A stretch of DNA of 20,169 nt from NCBI GenBank assembly GCA_964644605.1, contig CAZXWS010000031.1, forward strand, positions 1 to 20,169, given 5' to 3'. The notes beneath the pieces are model-generated. The model searched no databases and was not told the origin of the DNA. It worked only from the letters and a program-made list of their open reading frames with translations. Shown one piece after another: positions 14,470-19,822 of this stretch; position 1 is the stretch's first letter; every line of letters begins with the position of its first letter. This stretch comes from CAZLAJ01 sp964644605 (GTDB taxonomy: Bacteria; Patescibacteriota; Microgenomatia; UBA1406; GWC2-37-13). The translations under genes were made by a program, and so were the position numbers.

Positions 14470-14583
14470 GTCATTCTGGTAAGCGAGAACGCGTGTTCGA
14501 GCGCATCCAGAATCAACAGAGCACCATTGCAATTCGTCTGATTCTGGACAAGTCCTCCAATTCGGAGGGCAAGCCAGAATGAC
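14470..14583. repeat. 114-bp MITE-like element with GTCATTCTGG terminal inverted repeats
   Basis: Begins GTCATTCTGG and ends CCAGAATGAC, a 10-bp perfect terminal inverted repeat. Inside are a short hairpin (GCGAGAACGCGTGTTCGAGC, imperfect), GCATCCAGAATCA, and a second hairpin around TCCTCCAATTCGGAGG. A related copy lies inverted at 18304-18362. No coding content; probably a non-autonomous mobile or mobilised repeat. Confidence 0.72.
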
Positions 14584-14777
14584 GAATTGCTTACAAAGTC
14601 ATGCTGAAACCAGATCGAAGATTCTGGTTGAAGCACCCGCCTGCCTACGCCTACCTATGCAGGTTCGTAACGTGTACAGTTGTGCACAACTATACAGTTT
14701 CGAGTACCTCTATCGTAAGGCACTGGCGGGCAGGTCTAGCGCAGCGTAACAATTATTAGAAATTAATTATTCACCAA
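14584..14777. other. Spacer with nested inverted repeats upstream of glf
   Basis: Contains GATTCTGGTTGAAGC, reiterated GCCTGCC/GCCTACC words, a perfect AGTTGTGCACAACT palindrome inside a longer imperfect one (about 14673-14697), and GGCGGGCAGG opposed to the earlier CCGCCTGCC. An AT-rich stretch just before the ATG at 14778 may hold a -10 (TAATTA), but this is weak. No ORF. Confidence 0.6.
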
Positions 14778-16019
14778 ATGAAAAATAAAGAAACAACAAC
14801 CATACCACAAGCTGATATTGTGTGCATTGGCGCAGGTATTTCCGGCGCTGTATTAGCTGAACGCTACGCGAACCTCGGAAAAAAAGTACTTGTCATTGAA
14901 AAGCGAGACCACATCGGTGGCAACTGCTATGATTTTTACAACGAAGACGGAATTCTTGTTTCCAAATACGGCGCACACTTATTCCACACAAATTATGAAG
15001 ACGTATGGGAGTATGTAAATCGCTTTTCTGAGTGGTATCCCTATGAACACCGGGTGCTTGCAAAAGTAGATGGAAAACTAGTACCAATCCCCGTAAATAT
15101 TACCACGGTAAATACACTTTTCCGTTTAAACATTCAAAATGAAGAGGAAATGCAAGCATGGCTTGATAAAAATCAGATAAAAAATGATAATCCAAAAAAC
15201 GGTAAAGAAGCCGCTGAGGCAAAGGTAGGTCCTATACTGTATGACAAAATGTTTAAGCACTACACAAAGAAACAGTGGGATAAATACCCGGAAGAACTAG
15301 ACGCCTCAGTGCTCAACCGAATACCGGTTCGAACAAACTTTGATGACCGCTACTTTTCAGATAAATATCAGTATTTACCAGCAGGCGGATATACTCAAAT
15401 GTTCGAAAAAATTTTGAATCATGAGAATATCACTGTTCTTCTCAACACTGATTTTTTTGATGTTCGAGATCAAATTGAAGGAAAAGTAGAAAAATTATTT
15501 TATACCGGACCTATTGACCGGTTTTTCGATTTTAAACATAGTCTGGATGAAAAATTAGAGTATCGATCTATTAATTTTGTCTGGGAAACACATGATCAAG
15601 AATTTTTTCAAGAAAATTCCGTAATCAATTATCCCGGCACAGAAGTCGGATTTACTCGTATAGTGGAATACAAACACTTCACAAAACAAAAACATCCAAA
15701 AACTACAATTTCCAAAGAGTACACCGTAGATGATGGTGAGCCCTATTACCCTGTCCCCAATCCCCGCAATCAAGAGATATATGACAAGTACAAAAAAGAA
15801 GCAGATAAGTTAGATGATATTTACTTTGTGGGTCGACTTGCAAATTACAAATACTTTAACATGGATCAGGCATTTAAAAATGCGCTTGATCTTTTTTATA
15901 GTCTAGAACCGCAAGCAAACGATGAAGAAGCAATCGGCAAAAGCCGTAACCGTTTTGCTGAATCGGAGCATGCCTATGCAACAGCCGGTGATGTTACGCG
16001 TTCCCCTTCTGATGACTAA
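14778..16019 (+). CDS. glf: UDP-galactopyranose mutase
   Basis: Flavoenzyme interconverting UDP-galactopyranose and UDP-galactofuranose, the donor for Galf-containing glycans. The 413-residue protein has an FAD-binding GAGISG at 18-23, followed by VLVIEKRDHIGGNCYD and GAHLFHTN, both characteristic of Glf. PVNITTVNTLF and the C-terminal VGRLANYKYFNMDQAF also match the family. About 20-30 extra residues at the C-terminus (NRFAESEHAYATAGD...) extend beyond the usual length near 370-400. Its TAA overlaps the ATG of the next gene by one base (TAATG), which suggests translational coupling. The GT upstream is a plausible user of UDP-Galf, and the galT-like gene at 492 could help supply UDP-galactose. 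No SD. Confidence 0.94.
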   Translation: MKNKETTTIPQADIVCIGAGISGAVLAERYANLGKKVLVIEKRDHIGGNCYDFYNEDGILVSKYGAHLFHTNYEDVWEYVNRFSEWYPYEHRVLAKVDGKLVPIPVNITTVNTLFRLNIQNEEEMQAWLDKNQIKNDNPKNGKEAAEAKVGPILYDKMFKHYTKKQWDKYPEELDASVLNRIPVRTNFDDRYFSDKYQYLPAGGYTQMFEKILNHENITVLLNTDFFDVRDQIEGKVEKLFYTGPIDRFFDFKHSLDEKLEYRSINFVWETHDQEFFQENSVINYPGTEVGFTRIVEYKHFTKQKHPKTTISKEYTVDDGEPYYPVPNPRNQEIYDKYKKEADKLDDIYFVGRLANYKYFNMDQAFKNALDLFYSLEPQANDEEAIGKSRNRFAESEHAYATAGDVTRSPSDD

Positions 16020-17218
16020 TGGATAACTCCTTTTTCTGGGCCGGTTATGAGTGTGCCTATGCCCTGGCCAAAAAAAAGGGTATGCACAAACGTCTTGATT
16101 TGTTGGCTGCCACAAAACATGATGAGTACTGCCGGATAGACTACACGCTCATTAAAGAACTCGGTATTTATACAGTACGCGAAGGCATGGCATGGAATCA
16201 GATAGACAAGGGAAATAACACCTATAATTTTGACCGATTTGAAAAGATGATGCAAGTAGCCGCAGAAGAAAATATCAAACAGGTATGGAACTTAAACCAT
16301 TTTGATTTTCCGGAGTATCTTGATCCTTTTTCCGAAAAATTTGTTGCGCAGTTTGCTGAATATGCTCGACGATGTATCACGTTGATTCGTAAATATCAAA
16401 AAGGTACTCTTTACATTAACCCCATTAATGAAATATCATTCTTCGCTTTTTTCAGTGCTTCTGCAGGGCAATGGGCGCCGTTTCAAATTAACAAAGGAAG
16501 CGAGTTTAAACGGCAGCTTGTGCGCGCCACACTCACAGCTATTGATGCGATGCGGGCAGAAGACAGTGATGTAAAGTTTATACTGATTGACCCCCTCATG
16601 TATCGCGCGACTAATTCTCCTGATGCAAAATTACAAGCTTTTGTCAAAAATTTTAATAACAATATCCGGTTCCAGGCATGGGATATGATTAATGGAACGG
16701 TAGAACCTGAACTTGGAGGTGATCCAAGTTATATCGATATAATCGGTATCAATTATTACGCGCATAACCAGGAATGGATTTATGGCTTTCATAAAACAAA
16801 TCCCAGCCTTACCTACCATAAAATAATTCCACTGCAAAGTAAGGCTCGTATCTCAGTAAAACAATTACTGACAGAGACATTTGAGCGATATAAAAAACCG
16901 ATTGTTATCACCGAAACAGGCAGTTACGGCATACTAAGAAAACGCTGGTGGCGATTATTTTTGAAAGAAATCGATGAATGTAGAGATGCTGCTGTTCCGC
17001 TACTGGGAGTGTGCATCTATCCAGCAGTGGATCGGCCTGATTGGGGTGATGAAACAGTGCTGACAAATTCAGGTTTGTGGGATTTTGCGGCCAATGATCC
17101 GCAAATGGTTCGTATTTCCCACACAGAAAGTATTGATTTGATTAAAAAATATAGTGAAAAATGGGGATTACAGCCGAAAAAGCCGCAAGTTTCGAGCTTT
17201 AAGAATGTTAATATGTAA
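16019..17218 (+). CDS. Clan GH-A glycosidase, GH1/beta-glucosidase-like
   Basis: A 399-residue TIM-barrel glycosidase. Candidate acid/base Glu138 lies in INPINEISF, the position of the usual TxNEP motif, and the nucleophile Glu299 in IVITETGSYG. FWAGYECAYA at the start, ELGIYTVREGMAWNQI and IGINYYAHNQEW match GH1-like barrels. No signal peptide, so it is probably cytosolic. It overlaps glf by one base and so is likely made together with it; a role in recycling or trimming a galactose-containing glycan is an inference. It is shorter than typical GH1 (about 440-480 residues) and may belong to a divergent GH-A branch. A strong hairpin follows directly. Confidence 0.77.
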   Translation: MDNSFFWAGYECAYALAKKKGMHKRLDLLAATKHDEYCRIDYTLIKELGIYTVREGMAWNQIDKGNNTYNFDRFEKMMQVAAEENIKQVWNLNHFDFPEYLDPFSEKFVAQFAEYARRCITLIRKYQKGTLYINPINEISFFAFFSASAGQWAPFQINKGSEFKRQLVRATLTAIDAMRAEDSDVKFILIDPLMYRATNSPDAKLQAFVKNFNNNIRFQAWDMINGTVEPELGGDPSYIDIIGINYYAHNQEWIYGFHKTNPSLTYHKIIPLQSKARISVKQLLTETFERYKKPIVITETGSYGILRKRWWRLFLKEIDECRDAAVPLLGVCIYPAVDRPDWGDETVLTNSGLWDFAANDPQMVRISHTESIDLIKKYSEKWGLQPKKPQVSSFKNVNM

Positions 17219-17219
17219 T

Positions 17220-17237
17220 GGTGCCATTTATGGCACC
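17220..17237. terminator. Hairpin after the glf/GH1-like pair
   Basis: GGTGCCAT and ATGGCACC pair around a TT loop starting 2 nt after the GH1-like stop. No long T-run follows (TTAATG), so termination may be weak or the hairpin may protect the 3' end. Confidence 0.5.
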
Positions 17238-17251
17238 TTAATGCAAATGAA

Positions 17252-17290
17252 GGAGCGACCACCGCCCCAGCGGGTCAGGTAAATCGCTCC
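17252..17290. repeat. Hairpin with GGAGCGA / TCGCTCC arms
   Basis: Seven-bp perfect arms enclose 25 nt that include ACCGCCCCAGCGGGT. It sits between convergent genes and may be a repeat or a bidirectional 3' end structure. Confidence 0.5.
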
Positions 17291-17308
17291 ACTACAAGTA
17301 CATTGATT

Positions 17309-17376
17309 CATAAATCATAAATCTTAAATCTTTTGATATTATTCGTAATTCGTCATTCGTAACTTTTCCCTAAATA
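17309..17376. repeat. Mosaic word-repeat block (copy 4)
   Basis: ATAAATCATAAATCTTAAATC, ATTCGTAATTCGTCATTCGTAAC and CTAAATACTAAATAC words, the same vocabulary as the other blocks. It fills the gap between convergent genes. Confidence 0.72.
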
Positions 17377-18291
17377 CTAAATACTATCTACTTTCTTTGG
17401 CCAGCCATTATCAAAAATTACTTCACTCATCATCACAACCCGCCTCAACTGATTTGTTCGTTCATTTAACCGTTTTTTTAGATCAACAGCATGATAGAAA
17501 GTCCACACACGACCCTGTTCCTCAATTATCGAATTTTGTCCCGGAGAATCCCATCGTGTATTACCTCGCAGCATCACACTATCTGCTAAACCTAAAGCGT
17601 CGGCTTTTTTTTCATACGGACCGAGTATATTTTTGGATCGTGCGACCATTACCGCGTATCTTCCTTGTTTCCAGACATCATCACCAGAATAAAACAAATA
17701 ATACCAATCGTTTTTATAAAACAAATACGCACCCTCTATTAAATTTTCAAATGGTTTATCACTTGGTTCGAGCAAGATGTGTGAGGTGCTTCCGGGTTTC
17801 AACGATATAAGATCATCTGCAAGCTCTTGAATGCGAATTGGTCCATGTCCAGAGCCCCAAATTAAATACTTTTTGTGAGAAATTGGATCTTCATAGCCCA
17901 TCGGGTCTATAGTGGTAAAACCATGTCCGCACATAATGGGCGTATCAACAGGAATAAATGGACCAGCTGGATTTTTGGAACATGCGACACCTATACAGAA
18001 CTCCTCTCCCCCATCTTTTTGTGTCGAAAAATAGAGAAAATACATGCCGTTTGCATACAGCACATGCGGAGCCCAAAATTCAATCGTATTTTGAGCCCAG
18101 GAAGGTTTTTGCGGCATTGCCTCACCCACATATGTCCAATGGAAAAAATCAGTTGAGTGCGCAACTTGAATATGGGTGTGGTTATTGGCGGCGTAAGAAC
18201 GAGTCCCATACAGATAGTATTTACCGTCATCTGCCTTAATAATAGAAGGATCCGCAAAATCCAAATCAATAACAGGATTTTTATATTTCAT
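17377..18291 (-). CDS. Glycoside hydrolase family 43 protein
   Basis: A 304-residue canonical GH43 five-bladed beta-propeller. Catalytic base Asp14 is in DFADPSII, followed by GKYYLYGT; WAPHVLYANGMYFLYFS forms blade two; Asp129 in TTIDPMGYEDP is the pKa modulator and Glu186 in LIEGAYLFY the acid. SPGQNSII near residue 260 matches the conserved GPGHNS region. Family members release arabinofuranose, xylose or galactofuranose from glycans. No signal peptide. It is the most typical GH43 in the window and a useful reference for the divergent tandem pair at 10399-12684. Transcribed opposite to its neighbours; upstream lies a dispersed repeat (18304-18362), leaving little room for a promoter. Confidence 0.88.
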   Translation of the reverse strand: MKYKNPVIDLDFADPSIIKADDGKYYLYGTRSYAANNHTHIQVAHSTDFFHWTYVGEAMPQKPSWAQNTIEFWAPHVLYANGMYFLYFSTQKDGGEEFCIGVACSKNPAGPFIPVDTPIMCGHGFTTIDPMGYEDPISHKKYLIWGSGHGPIRIQELADDLISLKPGSTSHILLEPSDKPFENLIEGAYLFYKNDWYYLFYSGDDVWKQGRYAVMVARSKNILGPYEKKADALGLADSVMLRGNTRWDSPGQNSIIEEQGRVWTFYHAVDLKKRLNERTNQLRRVVMMSEVIFDNGWPKKVDSI

Positions 18292-18303
18292 AGTATCTCA
18301 TTT

Positions 18304-18362
18304 GTAAGCAATTCTTCTGGTTCTGGATGCGCGAAAACTACGTTTTCGCTTACCAGAATGAC
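18304..18362. repeat. Second copy of the GTCATTCTGG repeat, inverted
   Basis: Read on the minus strand it begins GTCATTCTGGTAAGCGAAAACG and continues into GCGCATCCAGAA and GAATTGCTTAC, matching the element at 14470-14583 plus its right flank but lacking the middle. It contains a perfect hairpin GCGAAAAC / GTTTTCGC (18331-18349), with compensating changes relative to the first copy. Confidence 0.75.
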
Positions 18363-18407
18363 GGAATTATATTTTTAGATATCCCATTCACTCAGTACTT
18401 TATGAAC

Positions 18408-18437
18408 TTAGAACTTATCTTCTTTATCTTATATAAT
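18408..18437 (+). promoter_or_regulatory. Promoter of the 96-aa protein gene
   Basis: TTAGAA (18408-18413), an 18-bp spacer and a perfect TATAAT (18432-18437). Six nt separate it from the ATG at 18444, the same geometry as at 2061-2097, predicting a leaderless mRNA. Confidence 0.62.
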
Positions 18438-18443
18438 TATAGA

Positions 18444-18734
18444 ATGCAATCAGTTGCTGATGTCCTCAAAAAATTTAATCCTCTGGAAGATAAATATATT
18501 TCTCGCGAATACCAAGCGTTCGGTGTTTATCTAGCCAAACAGCTTGAAGATGAACACCACAAAAGCCTGTATATTAAACTCGCAAAAACGCTCCCCCGCC
18601 CAGTTCTTGAAGAAGCCTTACGTTTTGTGGTCGATTCCAAAGCCAAACGAAAAGGAGCTTTGTTTATGTGGAAATTGAAAGAAATGGGAATATTAGGCAA
18701 ATCAGCTAAAAACAAAAAAACTTCAAATAAATAA
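18444..18734 (+). CDS. Small conserved-type helical protein, 96 aa
   Basis: The frame is open further upstream, but that part overlaps the repeat and promoter; the ATG at 18444, 6 nt after TATAAT, is the likely start. The protein is predicted helical: KYISREYQAFGVYLAKQL, then HHKSLYIKLAKTLPR, EEALRFVVDSKAKRKG and LFMWKLKEMGI, ending in a Lys-rich tail. No signal peptide or membrane helix. I have an impression of similar proteins ('YISREFQ...LYIKLAK...LFMWKLK') in candidate-phyla genomes but know of no function. The basic tail might suggest nucleic-acid binding. It lies immediately before the candidate RNA gene, so a link is possible but unproven. Confidence 0.78.
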   Translation: MQSVADVLKKFNPLEDKYISREYQAFGVYLAKQLEDEHHKSLYIKLAKTLPRPVLEEALRFVVDSKAKRKGALFMWKLKEMGILGKSAKNKKTSNK

Positions 18735-18743
18735 TGGTATAAT
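18735..18743 (+). promoter_or_regulatory. Extended -10 promoter of the candidate RNA
   Basis: TGG followed by a perfect TATAAT (18738-18743) matches TGnTATAAT. Predicted start near 18750. It begins directly after the stop codon of the 96-aa gene and has no protein-coding start within leaderless distance. Confidence 0.6.
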
Positions 18744-18749
18744 ATACAT

Positions 18750-19006
18750 ATTCACTTGTTGTACCGTGACACTCCGTGAAACCAGTGATCAAAAGTAAAG
18801 TCATACTTTCAATAGCTGAAAGCTATGATTTCTTTCACATGTTTTCGCGGGGTAAGCTCGATATAACCTACCGAACGTCGTGCATCTTTAAAAACTATCT
18901 TTATAGATAGCTATCAGGGATGCTCGACGTTCACGTACTCAAGGGTTGTGTAGGTGAATGTTGAGCTGATGAGGGGCATCTTTATAGATGTCCCTCTTTC
19001 AGTTTA
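18750..19006 (+). ncRNA. Candidate structured non-coding RNA, about 257 nt
   Basis: No ORF, but several strong helices. A closing stem pairs 18855-18861 with 18961-18967 (AGCTCGA / TTGAGCT). Inside it 18866-18871 pairs with 18950-18955 (ACCTAC / GTAGGT). A long stem follows, 18873-18886 with 18919-18932, 13 base pairs with a single mismatch. It is capped by the CTATCT-TTAT-AGATAG hairpin at 18895-18910. A 3' hairpin, 18971-18981 with 18986-18996, has 11 pairs and the same TTAT loop. Upstream are hairpins at 18792-18809 and 18812-18826. An extended -10 lies just before and a bidirectional terminator-like hairpin after. It lacks the conserved sequences of tmRNA, RNase P RNA or SRP RNA that I know; 6S RNA or an unknown RNA remain possible. 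Confidence 0.55.
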
Positions 19007-19012
19007 TAGGAC

Positions 19013-19040
19013 AAAAAAAAGGAACGGCTTTACCGTTCCT
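19013..19040 (-). terminator. Terminator of the minus-strand peptide operon (bidirectional)
   Basis: On the minus strand GGAACGG / CCGTTCC with a 5-nt loop is followed by eight T, a canonical rho-independent terminator 18 nt after the last small ORF. On the plus strand the same stem is followed by TCTTTCCT, so it may also end the candidate RNA transcript. Confidence 0.88.
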
Positions 19041-19058
19041 CTTTCCTACACTTCTTTA

Positions 19059-19244
19059 TCATATTGGCGGACCTGTGTTTGTAAGCAACGCTCCATGTAA
19101 ATTAACTTGATGTAGCAAAAACATTCCCATCTCCATCATACCTATGCTCTCGACCTCTCCCAAGATCAGAGCTTGATGACCAAGCTGCCTTACAATGTCA
19201 CTAATATGCCCCTGGTGTGTGATATTGTTCGTGCGTATTCTCAT
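19059..19244 (-). CDS. Candidate small protein, third ORF of the peptide operon (61 aa)
   Basis: From the ATG at 19244 the frame gives 61 residues (MRIRTNNITHQGHISDIV...) ending in TNTGPPI; an in-frame GTG at 19280 would add 12. It is rich in Met (IGMMEMGMF), His and Leu, with a central segment SDIVRQLGHQALILG. No SD precedes either start, unlike the two upstream ORFs. Support comes from position: it follows two well-initiated small ORFs on the same strand and ends 18 nt before a strong terminator. No family recognised and no clear signal peptide. It could be a real peptide gene or the untranslated tail of the operon. Confidence 0.42.
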   Translation of the reverse strand: MRIRTNNITHQGHISDIVRQLGHQALILGEVESIGMMEMGMFLLHQVNLHGALLTNTGPPI

Positions 19245-19289
19245 AATTTTTAAAGTGCTATATATTTTATTTGTAAACACAATTTTTAA

Positions 19290-19427
19290 TTACCGAGTTT
19301 TTGTATGCTCACTTCTCTGTTCTGTATAGAGAACGTGCGGAACATGGCTGTGAGTACCACTACTTACCCCGGTATTAAGTACTTGCCAAAGTGCGCTGAG
19401 TATGTCTGTATCACTATGTCTATTCAT
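19290..19427 (-). CDS. Small peptide gene, 45 aa, with perfect Shine-Dalgarno
   Basis: A 45-codon ORF beginning MNRHSDTDILSALWQVLNTG and ending EHTKTR. A perfect 10-nt AAGGAGGTGA lies 6 nt before the ATG, the best ribosome binding site in the window, and strongly supports translation. The N-terminal half is amphipathic (DILSALWQVL) followed by Gly, then a Ser/Thr/His-rich hydrophilic tail (SSGTHSHVPH). That two-part layout resembles precursor peptides in which a helical leader precedes a modified core, but no maturation enzyme or exporter is in the window, so this is speculation. No family recognised. It lies 30 nt after the first peptide ORF, in the same operon. Confidence 0.7.
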   Translation of the reverse strand: MNRHSDTDILSALWQVLNTGVSSGTHSHVPHVLYTEQRSEHTKTR

Positions 19428-19433
19428 ATATAT

Positions 19434-19443
19434 TCACCTCCTT
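19434..19443 (-). promoter_or_regulatory. Perfect Shine-Dalgarno AAGGAGGTGA
   Basis: Ten contiguous nt complementary to the 16S rRNA 3' end, 6 nt before the ATG at 19427. Notable in a window where most genes have no SD at all. Confidence 0.88.
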
Positions 19444-19457
19444 CGATCAATTTGTAA

Positions 19458-19547
19458 TTAATATCCCTGACTTAACTGGGCGAGAACATCAAGTATTTCC
19501 TCTGTTTTGATACTGTTCAAATTTCTTGTAGCATATTTTGTATTCAT
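19458..19547 (-). CDS. Small peptide gene, 29 aa, first ORF of the peptide operon
   Basis: A 29-codon ORF beginning MNTKYATRNLNSIKTEE and ending AQLSQGY. AAAGGAAGTGA at 19554-19564, 6 nt before the ATG, is a strong SD. The C-terminal part (EEILDVLAQLSQG) resembles the helical segment of the next peptide (TDILSALWQVLNTG), so the two may be related. No signal peptide, membrane helix or known family. About 45 nt of leader separates it from the predicted transcription start. Coding support is the SD, the operon setting and the similar segment in the neighbour. Confidence 0.62.
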   Translation of the reverse strand: MNTKYATRNLNSIKTEEILDVLAQLSQGY

Positions 19548-19591
19548 ATAATCTCACTTCCTTTCTAACTTAATTTATAACCCATAATATA

Positions 19592-19620
19592 AACTTATAT
19601 AGTTTTCTACAATTTGTCAA
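19592..19620 (-). promoter_or_regulatory. Promoter of the minus-strand peptide operon
   Basis: On the minus strand a perfect TTGACA (19615-19620), preceded by CCCC, is followed by TAAGTT at 17 bp (19592-19597) or TATAAG at 15 bp (19594-19599). The -35 is excellent, the -10 only fair. The predicted leader of roughly 40 nt contains the SD of the first peptide, in contrast with the leaderless genes nearby. Confidence 0.5.
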
Positions 19621-19810
19621 GGGGTAAATGCATTTATATCTGGGAAAATAAATACAAAAGAGACAAAAAACGCTAATAAATTGATCAAAAACTAGCAATA
19701 TATTTAACTACAAGGCAAATAATTAATATTGATTAATGTCTATAGTACTATTTTACGAATGTTCTAATTAGTTTAACACTATTCCGATTCTCTGATTTCT
19801 TCCGTTTTTG
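19621..19810 (+). other. AT-rich divergent intergenic region
   Basis: No ORF, repeat or strong structure seen. It separates the peptide operon promoter from the promoter of the rightmost gene and may carry regulatory sites I cannot recognise. Confidence 0.5.
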
Positions 19811-19816
19811 TATACT
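19811..19816 (+). promoter_or_regulatory. -10 element of the rightmost gene (TATACT, 6 nt from the ATG)
   Basis: TATACT is followed by exactly 6 nt and the ATG at 19823, again predicting a leaderless transcript. The -35 is weak. Confidence 0.55.
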
Positions 19817-19822
19817 ATTTAA

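Noticed and set aside
14490..14520. tRNA-like T-arm GTTCGAGCGC
   Set aside because: No acceptor, D or anticodon arms fit around it; the sequence belongs to the repeat also found at 18304-18362.
14394..14582. 62-codon ORF upstream of glf
   Set aside because: It is read through the word block and the MITE-like repeat; no start signal and no conserved features.
1550..17376. CRISPR array from the regular-looking short words
   Set aside because: The words vary in length and order, there are no constant-length spacers and no cas genes in the window.
17397..18269. Several plus- and minus-strand ORFs overlapping the GH43 gene
   Set aside because: Shadow frames of a gene with all three catalytic residues in place.
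18327..18443. Longer form of the 96-aa protein starting upstream
   Set aside because: The extra part is read through the dispersed repeat and the promoter; the ATG at 18444 fits the TATAAT-N6 geometry.
18750..19006. tmRNA, RNase P RNA or SRP RNA
   Set aside because: None of the conserved sequences of these RNAs that I know (tRNA-like ends with tag ORF, GAGGAAAGTCC-type core, SRP GGAAG/AGCAG loop) is present. 6S RNA could not be excluded by eye.
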